From Dryocola sp036489025 (GTDB lineage: Bacteria; Pseudomonadota; Gammaproteobacteria; Enterobacterales; Enterobacteriaceae), in assembly GCA_036489025.1 (NCBI GenBank), contig DASXGN010000013.1, positions 73,303 to 137,302 of the forward strand: DNA of 64,000 nt, given 5' to 3'. A program made the translations under genes and the position numbers. Shown here piece by piece: positions 43,471 to 52,774 of the stretch (the first letter of the stretch is position 1; each line of letters opens with the position of its first letter). The notes under the pieces were generated by a model. It was not told where the DNA came from. It made no database searches and saw only the letters and a program-made list of their open reading frames with translations.

Positions 43471-44797
43471 GGCGATATCTCCTGATGGCCTGCTCCATTT
43501 CACGCAGCCGACGGCTAAACAGCGGCTTCGTTTGCCATTCCGTTTTTTCCGTTTTTCCCGCGCTCAGCTCGGCCCGGCGCAGATGCGCGTTCAGCCACAG
43601 GGCAAAATCTTCCGCGACTAAATCCTGCCAGTCGTCTTTATCACGCTCGTGGAAAAAGACTTCATCTGTTTTTGCCCGCCAGGGATCGAGCCAGAGCTGC
43701 TGGTGAGGCTTCAGCGTACATTTTTCATCCTGCGTCCAGCCCTGCCAGTCCAGGCGCTGAATATTGGCGGCGATGCTGAACAAGATATCGATAATTTCGT
43801 CAATATAGCGGTCATGGGCGCGGCGAATCTGCTGGTTTTTATAATTGCCCGTTTTGATCAGCAGATCGGTAAGCCTGCGACGAACGGGCCGGGTGCTGCG
43901 CTCAAACGGCCCCTGGCCGAACAGCGTTTTCATTCCCAGCGGCGGATTGACCTGAGTTTCCCAGTGCGGAGCAGCGGCGGATAAAAGCCAGATTCGCCCG
44001 CCGCGCCCGCTGTTAAGCGCCGAAATATTCTGCGGTTTCGTACCGCCAAAGTTCATGACGGCCGTATTGGGGAAAAGGACCAGCGGCCGATCGTGCCAGC
44101 GTTTTTCGCGACGGGCTTTCCAGATTTCCTTCGCTTGTTCACCAAAACGAATCGCGACCAGACGCTGATGCAGCGCCTGGGCAAGCGAGGAGGAAAATAG
44201 CGGGCTGATGAGATGATAATCCTCGCCCACCGGGAAATAGAGTTGTTTGGCGAGCTTGTGGGAAGCGGGTTCTTTGGTGGTTAATGCCCGACAAAATCCT
44301 TCCACCCACAGCGCCAGCTGCGCATCGTTTTCAGCCAGTTCCGCCAGCGGCGAACTGTCGCCCCGCTGCAAACAGGCGAGCAGCGAATCACCTTCGACCT
44401 CCGTTTGCAGCAGCTTCGCGACGTCCAGCGCGGCCGCATTGCCCACGGCATCGGCCGCTGCTTTACTCAGCGTAGAGGTGGCAAGATAGCCGTCGTTTTC
44501 CGTGGTCCGGGTAAAAATACTGCTGCTCTTTGAATCACCGTGCGTGAACTTCGCCGCGTGGGTTACCAGGCTAATTTGCCCGGCGCGGCTGGCCGCATCG
44601 CTTAGCCAGGCCCGAGTTTGATAGCGTAATTCCAGCTCCCTGCGCTGCTGTAAAAGCTCGCCCTCCAGCCGAGTGCGTTCACTTTCCGCCGCCGCAGCCA
44701 GGCGCTTAACCCTGTCTTTATCGATGGCATCAAGCTTCGCCTGCCTTCGCCCCGCAATGTATTCGACGATAAAATTCGTCAATCCTTTTTGTGACAT
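43463..44797 (-). CDS. csy1: Cas8f/Csy1 large subunit
   Basis: 444 residues, normal for type I-F. The start MSQKGLTNFIVEYIAGRRQ and segments FTHGDSKSSS, FPNTAVMNFGGTKPQNISALNS and RRLTDLLIKTGNYKN are typical. It recognises the GG-type PAM and forms the complex tail with Csy2. Ten bp after cas2-3. Confidence 0.95.
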   Translation of the reverse strand: MSQKGLTNFIVEYIAGRRQAKLDAIDKDRVKRLAAAAESERTRLEGELLQQRRELELRYQTRAWLSDAASRAGQISLVTHAAKFTHGDSKSSSIFTRTTENDGYLATSTLSKAAADAVGNAAALDVAKLLQTEVEGDSLLACLQRGDSSPLAELAENDAQLALWVEGFCRALTTKEPASHKLAKQLYFPVGEDYHLISPLFSSSLAQALHQRLVAIRFGEQAKEIWKARREKRWHDRPLVLFPNTAVMNFGGTKPQNISALNSGRGGRIWLLSAAAPHWETQVNPPLGMKTLFGQGPFERSTRPVRRRLTDLLIKTGNYKNQQIRRAHDRYIDEIIDILFSIAANIQRLDWQGWTQDEKCTLKPHQQLWLDPWRAKTDEVFFHERDKDDWQDLVAEDFALWLNAHLRRAELSAGKTEKTEWQTKPLFSRRLREMEQAIRRYRHD

Positions 44798-44806
44798 TTG
44801 TACTCC

Positions 44807-47800
44807 TTAAAGATCCCTGAAAATACCCAGCGCCGGATGCCAAAGCCAACCTTCGCCTTCCTCATCTTTTCTTAAATTGATTTCCCCAAACCGCTCGCTA
44901 ATCAGGCCCAGCTCTTTGTCCTGCGCTTCCGCCAGCGCCAGCAGCACCTGAGCGTAATCCGTGTTTAGCCATGCCTTAACGCCGGATGCCATTTCGAGCG
45001 GAACAGGTTCTGAAAACAGATCCGATTCCTTCCACTCCGCCGGACCTTCATCGCGGAACATAAATTTTGGCTCGTCGAACTCATCCTCCATGCGAATGAA
45101 AAACTGGCTTTCCGCCTGCGACAGGCGAAACGGCGTGCGCCTTTGCAGCTCGCCGCTCCAGTTCACCGGTAGCCGCCACCAGTGCGCCGCCACCGGGTAC
45201 TTATCTTCCCGGCCCAGCAGCTCTTCGCGTAAACGCACGTGCTCCAGCGCGGCCAGGTTTTTAAACGGCACGCCGGATGTAAACTTGTCCTTCACGTCCA
45301 GAATGCGCGGCACGGCATTAATAAAGCGGTACTGCTCCACCACCAGCAGTTCGCTCAGATCGTGGCTGCACAGCGGGAAGCGCGAGGTTTCAAAGCCTGG
45401 CCTGCTGTAGGCGGGAGCTTTTCGCTGCATCCCCCGAACATTCGAATTTAGGATCAGCATGTTGGCCTGCGGCGGCACCTGCTGCCGATGGCGCTGAATA
45501 CGCCCGGCGAACTGGATAAGAGAACGCATGGAGCTGGGCTCAATAATTCCCCAGTCCGCATCCCAGTCGCGGCCAACTTCAATAACGGAGGTCGCCAGCA
45601 CCACAAATAAATGATGTTGCGCGGGATGACTTTTTATCGCCTCAGCAATTTCAGGCTGCTGCCACAGCATCCGTTCATCGTGCCGGGTGAAGGCCGCATC
45701 AAGCCGCTTTTCGATATGTGAACGCACCGCCAGAGGATGCTGGCTGTGATAAACGCAGTAGTGAAAGCAGTAGCCCGCCGGAGAAGGGATTTGCATCAGC
45801 GCCTGAGCCGTAGCCACCAGCGGATTGATATTGGCCATTCTCACCAGCCCAAGCGAAACGGTTTTGCCGCTGTCATGCTGTTGATGGTGGGCCGGATGCA
45901 GCCTGAGCATTTCCTCATGGAGGACTTCGGCCACTGCCTTAATCACAGCATCGGCACGGGTTGATGCCGGCTCAACTTTTACCAGCTCCGCCTGGCGCAG
46001 AACGGGCTTTAGCGGCAGCCGTTTTGCGCGCCGCTGGGCAAACTCGCAGTGGGCACGATAAAAATCGCCGGGAGCGGCGAACGACTGGCTGCACGATTCA
46101 TCCTCATCAAACCAGGCGCAGCAAACGTTCAGCGGCTGCCCCGGTTCTCCGCAGGCCTGCTGGTAAGCATTGCGCCCCGTACAGTAGGCGGAGAACAAAG
46201 CCTGAACCAGCGCGGGCGGCAGCGTGGCGGATGAGAGGAGTATGCGTCCGCCGAGCATCCCCGCCCAGTTCACCAGGCGGCACAGCGCGTGCTGATCGGC
46301 AAGGTCGAAATCATCCGGCTCGTCCAGCACCAGATCGCTGGTCAGCAGGCGCAGCATAGGCGCAATCTGCTTGCCGCCGCGCACGCCTTCGGTGGCGGGC
46401 ATTAAATGATCGAGGGTGGCAACCAGCACCGGGGCGTTGACCAGCCTGCTGAGCTTGCTGTCGCGGTCAAACATCTGGCGAAGCGGTCCCTGGCTGACCA
46501 CACCATCGTAATGTACGTACTGATGCTGCTCAAAAAGGGCTTCCGCTGAGGCACTGCTGAGGTCGGACTCCGGGCTTTTAGACAGTTCTTTAACGGCTGA
46601 GGAACCGACCAGTACCGCCAGATCGTCCTCACCCAGCCCCAGACGGCTGCGCAGCGCTTCGCCGGTTTGCAAGGTCAGCGTGCGTAAACCAAGCGCCACG
46701 CTAAACCGGCAGCCCTCTTCCTCCTGCGACAAAGCGTACATAATGCGCGCATTGGCAAAGGTTTTGCCGCAGCCGGTTGATGCCATATTGATGCCAAAAA
46801 AGCCCTGTTTTCGGGAAGCGCCGCGCAGACTTTCTGCCACATCCCAGGCGCGATTCTGCCAGCGGTAGCGTTCATCCTTCGCCCGCTCTCTGAACCCCTT
46901 ATGCCGGGTGATAGCCGGTAAATGGCGGCGTAAGGCAGGTAGCGAGCGACCGGACAACAAAGCGTGATGCGCTACACCTGCGTTATGCTCATCCAGCTTC
47001 TGCTTAAGTTTGCCGGTCTGGCGATCGGTGTTCGCCCAAGCCTGAAAATCTGCATCCTGCCGGGCCAAAACGGGCGGCAGCGAGGAGTAATAATGATCCG
47101 CCAGCATCAAAGACAAACGAGCAAGATGCACCGTGAAGCTTTGCGTCAAAGAACCAAACTCATGGAGCGACACGGCATGAGCGGCGCGCTTTGCCAGCTG
47201 CCGGGCTTTCTCCTGCCAGCTGCGGCTGCGCAGCGGCGTGCCCGCCTCAAAACGCCAGACCTTTTGAAAATCCTTCTCGTCCCAGTCCTGCTTCACGTGA
47301 TTCTGCGCGTTCCAGTCAGCGTTAAGCTGGCCGGTAAGCCAGTTTCCATCGGGCCGCAGGGCTGGCGTCGCATTATCACCGAGATACTGCGGCAAACGGT
47401 GGTGCGATAAAATCAGCCACGCAACTGCCTGCGCCAGCGGCGGCAAATCAGTAAAAGGACTGTCGTGGCTGTGTTCATTATCTTTACGCAGGCGGCTCAA
47501 CAGCGGCGCTTCGTCTTTGGCGCTCACTTCGCCCAGCAGTGACAGCCATTGCTTATCGCTTTGCTCCCCGACAAAGGCCTGAAACAGGCGAACCGAGATC
47601 CATTCATGGCGAAAGGGCTGAAAACGCTTTGTGCTTTTGCCGCGCAGCCCGGCCTGAAACAGCGATCCGGCTTTGCCAAAATCGTGGAAAAGCCCGGCGA
47701 TGGCGGCCAGCAAAGCGATACTTTCCGCGCTGCGCCACTGCGATTCATGCTGGCTGCGTAAAATATCGCGTGAAGTCCGGTTGGTCGGCACCGCGCCGGT

Positions 47801-48052
47801 AGCGCTGAATCGCCGGACATTGCCAACTATCCATAACAAATCCGTTTGCCCGCTCTTTTTAATCCAGTGGCAGGCCACCGCCGTATTGCGACGAGCCGTT
47901 TTACGCAGCAGGCGGCGGAGCGTTTCAAGGCCTTCCAGAGTGATAGCCGTTTGCCAGCCCGCGTCGCCAGTTCGCTCGGCAAACTGATCCAGAATCTGGC
48001 AGCTTTGCTCCCTGGCTTTTTTGCTGCACTGCGAGATAAGCAGAATATTCAT
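44807..48052 (-). CDS. cas3: Cas2-Cas3 fusion nuclease-helicase (type I-F)
   Basis: 1,081 residues. The first ~95 form the fused Cas2 (MNILLISQCSKKAREQSCQI). An HD nuclease follows (LFHDFGKAG with H123-D124; LILSHHRLP). SF2 helicase motifs: STGCGKTFANARIM (Walker A), LVLDEPDDFDLAD (DExD), SATLPP, and the C-terminal VIEVGRDWDADW and QFAGRIQRHRQ. It works with Cas1 in spacer uptake and degrades targets after Csy recruitment. The start overlaps the cas1 stop. Confidence 0.97.
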   Translation of the reverse strand: MNILLISQCSKKAREQSCQILDQFAERTGDAGWQTAITLEGLETLRRLLRKTARRNTAVACHWIKKSGQTDLLWIVGNVRRFSATGAVPTNRTSRDILRSQHESQWRSAESIALLAAIAGLFHDFGKAGSLFQAGLRGKSTKRFQPFRHEWISVRLFQAFVGEQSDKQWLSLLGEVSAKDEAPLLSRLRKDNEHSHDSPFTDLPPLAQAVAWLILSHHRLPQYLGDNATPALRPDGNWLTGQLNADWNAQNHVKQDWDEKDFQKVWRFEAGTPLRSRSWQEKARQLAKRAAHAVSLHEFGSLTQSFTVHLARLSLMLADHYYSSLPPVLARQDADFQAWANTDRQTGKLKQKLDEHNAGVAHHALLSGRSLPALRRHLPAITRHKGFRERAKDERYRWQNRAWDVAESLRGASRKQGFFGINMASTGCGKTFANARIMYALSQEEEGCRFSVALGLRTLTLQTGEALRSRLGLGEDDLAVLVGSSAVKELSKSPESDLSSASAEALFEQHQYVHYDGVVSQGPLRQMFDRDSKLSRLVNAPVLVATLDHLMPATEGVRGGKQIAPMLRLLTSDLVLDEPDDFDLADQHALCRLVNWAGMLGGRILLSSATLPPALVQALFSAYCTGRNAYQQACGEPGQPLNVCCAWFDEDESCSQSFAAPGDFYRAHCEFAQRRAKRLPLKPVLRQAELVKVEPASTRADAVIKAVAEVLHEEMLRLHPAHHQQHDSGKTVSLGLVRMANINPLVATAQALMQIPSPAGYCFHYCVYHSQHPLAVRSHIEKRLDAAFTRHDERMLWQQPEIAEAIKSHPAQHHLFVVLATSVIEVGRDWDADWGIIEPSSMRSLIQFAGRIQRHRQQVPPQANMLILNSNVRGMQRKAPAYSRPGFETSRFPLCSHDLSELLVVEQYRFINAVPRILDVKDKFTSGVPFKNLAALEHVRLREELLGREDKYPVAAHWWRLPVNWSGELQRRTPFRLSQAESQFFIRMEDEFDEPKFMFRDEGPAEWKESDLFSEPVPLEMASGVKAWLNTDYAQVLLALAEAQDKELGLISERFGEINLRKDEEGEGWLWHPALGIFRDL

Positions 48053-49020
48053 GCCTGCTGCACCCCAAATTTTGCAGAAGTTTCTTGCAGCGAGGTGATT
48101 AACAAATCCAGCGCCTCAGAGCGTTGAAAGCCGGTAATACAGCGCTGGCGAAAAGCCTGTTCGTCCTCGCCCTCCATTGCGGCAATAAAGGCCTGCGGCA
48201 AAATCAGCGCGTCTTTAATGAGATCGGCGAGATCAAAGACCAACCCGCCGCGACGCGTTTTGCCATGCAGCACGGCCAGGCCCTGCGGAATCCCCGTGAC
48301 CCACGTCGCCACGGCGGCCAGGCCATAGGCCAGATAGTTACCATGATCGAGAAAACGATTGGCGGTATCCGCCCCGCCGCCGCGCTTAGCTCGGGTGAAA
48401 TCGCCGTATTGCACCGCCTGGCCGGCTAATTTATAGAGCGTTTTAGTTAGTTGAGCTTCCTGAAGCATCAGCTCATTTTGCGAGGCAGCAGCGGCAATGC
48501 CTTCACGAAAGCGGGAAAGTTTCTCGACGAGCTGGGTGGAGGTGAGCTGGAAGCGATTTTCGCGCTGCATACGGGAGTTGAGCCAGTGACGCTCTATTTG
48601 TTCAATGCGGATAAGCTGAAAGTGCTTCGCTGCGGCGAGTCTTTTTCCATCATCGAACCAAAATGACACCCAGTTCTGTAGATATTCGGTAGGACGATAT
48701 TCACTCTGCGGCGTGAGCCAGGAAACATCAATATCCACTTCATTCCCGGCATATAAAGGCGTGCCCCCGCCGCCGCAAAAACCGACCAGCACCCCGGCGC
48801 GAGCAAATTCACGCATCGCCGCCTGAGTCACTGACGTACCGGTGCCCAGCATAACAACCGTGGTATTCGCTATCGGGATATTCCAGTACAGCGACTCTTT
48901 GCCTTCATCAGTGACATATTCCACCCGCCCCCCATTCACCAGCACGCGGCAGTATTGCAGGTAATAGATATTGGCTCGTTTGGAATGAAGGATGGTTTTT
49001 AAATCGGAGGGCATAAGCAT
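48049..49020 (-). CDS. cas1: Cas1 integrase (type I-F)
   Basis: About 323 residues from ATG 49020; an alternative start at 49038 adds six. SKRANIYYLQYCRVLVNGG, GVLVGFCGGGGTPLYAGNE and the metal-binding C-terminal half with RFLDHGNYLAYGLAA (His) and GGLVFDLADLIKDALILP (Asp) mark a subtype I-F Cas1. With Cas2-3 it inserts new spacers at the leader end of the three arrays. First gene of the operon; array 3 lies directly upstream and is transcribed towards it. Confidence 0.96.
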   Translation of the reverse strand: MLMPSDLKTILHSKRANIYYLQYCRVLVNGGRVEYVTDEGKESLYWNIPIANTTVVMLGTGTSVTQAAMREFARAGVLVGFCGGGGTPLYAGNEVDIDVSWLTPQSEYRPTEYLQNWVSFWFDDGKRLAAAKHFQLIRIEQIERHWLNSRMQRENRFQLTSTQLVEKLSRFREGIAAAASQNELMLQEAQLTKTLYKLAGQAVQYGDFTRAKRGGGADTANRFLDHGNYLAYGLAAVATWVTGIPQGLAVLHGKTRRGGLVFDLADLIKDALILPQAFIAAMEGEDEQAFRQRCITGFQRSEALDLLITSLQETSAKFGVQQA

Positions 49021-49159
49021 GATATTTGCGTCCTGCAAAATTTACTGATTGAAACAAGTATCCCCTCGGTCACCCTTTTTGTTGTCTGATTAATTTTTAT
49101 TTGTGAGCACATACACATATTTAGATGTCTGTCCGACAAGCAAGCTGGTCAGCGGGCAA

Positions 49160-50327
49160 AACGTGAGCTGCCTGAACGGCAGTGAAGTTGACCAGCAGGT
49201 CGCCGTTATGGCTATGCGCTTTCTAAGCTGCCTGTTCGGCAGTGAACGCCCGGAGAGGCATCAGGGGACATTTTATCTTTTTCTAAGCTGCCTGTTCGGC
49301 AGTGAACAGCCATGCATCAGCTGTGGACGCTATCACGAATTTCTAAGCTGCCTGTTCGGCAGTGAACACGCCAGCGCTGTTGGAACGAATGATCTCCATT
49401 TTCTAAGCTGCCTGTTCGGCAGTGAACGCTCTTGCTGTAGTGCGGGGATGGCTCCGGTATTTCTAAGCTGCCTGTTCGGCAGTGAACGTTGTTGTCACGC
49501 GTGACGGCGCGGCCCGCGTTTTCTAAGCTGCCTGTTCGGCAGTGAACTTTGTGGGCCAGCATAGCCGCCCGGTATATCGTTTCTAAGCTGCCTGTTCGGC
49601 AGTGAACCTCAGCCAGTGGATTGTAAGCCTGTTGCAAAATTTCTAAGCTGCCTGTTCGGCAGTGAACGATGGCCTGCTGACACGTAGCGTATTCAATCAT
49701 TTCTAAGCTGCCTGTTCGGCAGTGAACATTGAGGGTGACGTTCATGGTGCGCGCGATGCTTTCTAAGCTGCCTGTTCGGCAGTGAACTTATCGTTCCGCT
49801 GGCGCTGTCTTTTCTGTTGTTTCTAAGCTGCCTGTTCGGCAGTGAACAAAACGATAACGGCGGCATGTACGCCCGTACTTTTCTAAGCTGCCTGTTCGGC
49901 AGTGAACTCGGTTGTGTGGAGCTGCTGGAACGCCAGGACTTTCTAAGCTGCCTGTTCGGCAGTGAACCGCCACATCGTCGAAAACCCGAAACTCGACCAT
50001 TTCTAAGCTGCCTGTTCGGCAGTGAACCCATCAATATGGTTGTTGCAGATTTACCGCTGTTTCTAAGCTGCCTGTTCGGCAGTGAACATGAATATATTAA
50101 CATCGGTGTAAGCATGCCCTTTCTAAGCTGCCTGTTCGGCAGTGAACCCGATAGACCTACTGCAGCGCATCGCTGAGCTTTTCTAAGCTGCCTGTTCGGC
50201 AGTGAACGAATAACATTACCCATCTTCGAGTGATCTCCTTTTCTAAGCTGCCTGTTCGGCAGTGAACATGAGCCGCTACTTAATGCCGGGCTACTGGGCT
50301 TTCTAAGCTGCCTGTTCGGCAGTGAAC
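49160..50327 (-). CRISPR. CRISPR array 3 (type I-F), 20 repeats, variant repeat
   Basis: 20 repeats at exact 60-bp pitch from 49160 to 50300 with 32-bp spacers. The repeat differs from arrays 1 and 2 by one base in the loop (GTTCGG instead of GTACGG), uniformly in 19 copies. The leftmost copy (49160-49187) is degenerate, with GTGAGCTGCCTGAACGG and a changed 3' end. Leader on the right; transcription is leftward, towards cas1, whose start is 140 bp beyond the array. Confidence 0.97.
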
Positions 50328-50470
50328 AGGAAAGATACGCCGATAACCTTTTGATTAACAGTGGTTAAAGCTCATTTTTCTTCTTCATACCCTATTTTTT
50401 GCGCCATTTAATAAATCATTAAATATCAATAAATTAAAATTATTGCCAAAAATAGGGTCTGGAGGATGGC
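50328..50470 (-). promoter_or_regulatory. leader of CRISPR array 3
   Basis: Sequence differs from the other two leaders but keeps the same parts at the same distances: a perfect 11-bp inverted repeat ACCCTATTTTT (50389-50399) / AAAAATAGGGT (50448-50458) around an IHF consensus site TATCAATAAATTA (50424-50436). The left arm begins 61 bp from the first repeat, against 60 bp in arrays 1 and 2. Confidence 0.75.
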
Positions 50471-51088
50471 ATGGTGATTCTGCAACTTTTGCATTAACCG
50501 AAAATATTTCGCGAGGCGTTTTCCTGATTTCAGAAGGGGCAATTGTGCTGCTTTGGCGGGCGAAATATGATGTACCCGCACCTGAAAATCAGGTGTCAGG
50601 ATTGGCATCCTGCTACTCAAATGATTGTGCTGGAGGCATTTTGCTTTTCATGTGCGGCTGCATTGCTTAACCAGCTCTGGAAGGCTGAGATGTACTTTGC
50701 CTTCAATGGTTAAAGGTAAATGATTAAATGTTAATGGTGGCTCAGATAGAGGATCCGTTGAGGCTCACCGCTCAACATTTGAGCGGGTACGCCAACTCTG
50801 AGGAGGCAACCTCCACGAAACTGGCGATTCGGATGACTGTGCTTTTCACGATCAAATAAAAGCTTTAACCCTGCAAAACTCTAGCGTTTCCCATAAATCG
50901 GCCCCGACTGCTTCGATGTTGTTTCCGGCTATGGGCCGCCCCCCGGAGTGCTGTTTGATTTAACGGGTTTATGGCCTTCGATCTTCGCGCCCCGCGTTTA
51001 GCTCGCGGGCGGATCCTGCGTTAACCGGCTGGCTTTGCCGGACTAAATAAATCGCTGGCGGATAGCGCTTCGTTTATCCGCCGTGAAA
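50471..51088. other. 618-bp interval without a supported gene
   Basis: Holds two small hairpins, CGCTCAACATTTGAGCG (near 50770) and GGAGGCAACCTCC (near 50800), and a 43-codon frame at 50728-50859 with weak initiation. Stop codons interrupt all longer frames. It may contain a small RNA or gene debris between the CRISPR locus and the LysR gene; I cannot tell. Confidence 0.3.
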
Positions 51089-52009
51089 TTATCCTTTTTG
51101 CACGTTAGGAAGCGCCGGACCTTTAAACCGCAGCGCATCCACAAATAAAGAAAATGCGGTCGTATGCTGCTTACGGCTTGGGTAATAAAGGTAATAGCCA
51201 GGGAAAGGCTCGCACCATTCGGTGAGTATCCGCACCAGGCTGCCGTGGGCAATATCCTCAGCCACGCTGTCTTCCGGGACCATCGCCAGCCCAAGGCCCA
51301 GTTTTGCGGCGTCAATGCGCTGGTGAAGGCTGTTGAACGTAAGCTGCCCGTCGACCCGGACGCGTATTTCCCGCCCTTCTTTTTCGAATTCCCAGGCATA
51401 AAGGCCGCCCAGAGTGGGCAGACGCATATTGATGCAGCGATGGCGCTGTAAATCCTGCGGCGTGTGAGGCGTACCGTACCGAGCCAGATACCCAGGCGAC
51501 CCCACAACCGCCATGCTGAAATCCGGCCCGATGCGCACGGCAATCATATCTTTCGCCACCTGCTCGCCCAGGCGTACGCCCGCGTCATATCTGCCGCTGA
51601 CGATATCGGTCAGCGCGTTGTCCACGGTCACTTCTACATTAATATCGGGATAGTCCACCAGAAACGTTTTCAGCACCGGCCACAGCACGGATTCCATGCC
51701 GTGCTCGGCGGCGTTGATACGTATATTGCCTGCCGGGCGTTCCCGCATTTCGCTCAGGGCTTCCAGCTCGCTTTCAATATCGGCAAAACGCGGGGCAAGG
51801 CTGCTCAGCAGCTTTGCCCCAACTTCAGTTGGCGCAACGCTGCGCGTAGTTCGGGTCAGCAGGCGCAGCCCAAGACGCTCCTCCAGACCGCGAATCGCGT
51901 GGCTCAGCGCCGATTGCGACACGCCAAGCTTCGCCGCCGCTCGGGTAAAGCTCCCTTCCCGGGCAACCTCTAAAAATGAAATCAGATCGTTAAAGTTCTC
52001 TTTGAGCAT
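51089..52009 (-). CDS. LysR-type transcriptional regulator
   Basis: 306 residues from ATG 52009 (MLKENFNDLISFLEVAREGS). HTH with FTRAAAKLGVSQSALSHAIRG, then a full effector domain (AGNIRINAAEHGMESVLWPV to the end). It diverges from the cupin/alcohol dehydrogenase genes and probably regulates them in response to an aldehyde or alcohol signal, an inference from position. Confidence 0.9.
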   Translation of the reverse strand: MLKENFNDLISFLEVAREGSFTRAAAKLGVSQSALSHAIRGLEERLGLRLLTRTTRSVAPTEVGAKLLSSLAPRFADIESELEALSEMRERPAGNIRINAAEHGMESVLWPVLKTFLVDYPDINVEVTVDNALTDIVSGRYDAGVRLGEQVAKDMIAVRIGPDFSMAVVGSPGYLARYGTPHTPQDLQRHRCINMRLPTLGGLYAWEFEKEGREIRVRVDGQLTFNSLHQRIDAAKLGLGLAMVPEDSVAEDIAHGSLVRILTEWCEPFPGYYLYYPSRKQHTTAFSLFVDALRFKGPALPNVQKG

Positions 52010-52288
52010 GCTGCATCGCCGCCGGTGGGTTCGAGGGAGGCGCCAGTATAGCGCCATTCATGAGCTTAGCTCATAGCTCCTTGCGTATTTAACGGGCTAA
52101 TGGGCGTGCGCTTTTGCGGGTAGAGTTTGCTTCACCAGAAACAGTGACGATGGGCAACCGGGTGCATTTCCCCTGCCGCGGAACTTGTTTCCTATACTTC
52201 AGTCTGGCGACGCCACGATTTGCTGGCCGTACCAGCCGTGAAGTTGTCCTTATTAACCCCGGCAGCGTATGCCGAAGCGGAGGAAAAA

Positions 52289-52696
52289 GTGGAAGAGAAA
52301 CTGAAAATTATCCAGGCGGGCTCGCAGCCTTCCCAGAGCGGTCCTGAAAGCTATTTCACCGGCAAAGTGCGTATCGACTCACCTTTCCAGGCCCCGGCTC
52401 CGGCTCGGGTCGGCGGCGCGGCCGTCACGTTTGAACCGGGCGCACGCACGGCGTGGCATACCCACCCGCTTGGTCAGACGCTGGTTGTCACCCAGGGCCG
52501 CGGCTGGCTTCAGGAGTGGGGCGGCGAAATACGGGAAATTCATCAGGGCGATATCGTATGGATCCCTGAAGGCGTGAAGCACTGGCACGGTGCGACGCCC
52601 GATAATGCCATGACCCATATCGCCATTGCCGAATCTCTCAACGGCAGCCCGGTCGAATGGCTGGAGCATGTCAGCGACGACCAGTACAAAAAGTAG
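52289..52696 (+). CDS. cupin-domain protein
   Basis: About 135 residues. I place the start at GTG 52289 because GGAGG lies five bases upstream and no ATG exists in frame; TTG 52220 or GTG 52238 would add up to 23 residues but lack ribosome sites. Single cupin fold: motif 1 FEPGARTAWHTHPLGQTLVV (metal His, His and Gln region), motif 2 GDIVWIPEGVKHWHGA. Proteins of this kind are found beside aldo-keto or alcohol dehydrogenases and may be carboxymuconolactone decarboxylase-like or hydroxynitrile lyase-like; the reaction is not known. A good promoter -10 (TATACT) is at 52194. Confidence 0.78.
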   Translation: MEEKLKIIQAGSQPSQSGPESYFTGKVRIDSPFQAPAPARVGGAAVTFEPGARTAWHTHPLGQTLVVTQGRGWLQEWGGEIREIHQGDIVWIPEGVKHWHGATPDNAMTHIAIAESLNGSPVEWLEHVSDDQYKK

Positions 52697-52774
52697 TCCC
52701 TCAATAATCCCTTTGCCCACTGCGCCGTAAAACTGCACGACTCAGCGGGCAACGCAGCTACTCCGGAGAAAAGC

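Noticed and set aside
49103..49504. 133-residue open frame with repeated FLSCLFGSE (and opposite-strand VHCRTGSLE repeats) over the arrays
   Set aside because: It is a translation of CRISPR repeats and spacers; the 60-bp pitch is a multiple of three and keeps frames open.
28269..50327. Self-targeting spacers against genes in this window
   Set aside because: No obvious match was noticed by eye, but a full alignment of the spacers was not possible, so no claim is made either way.
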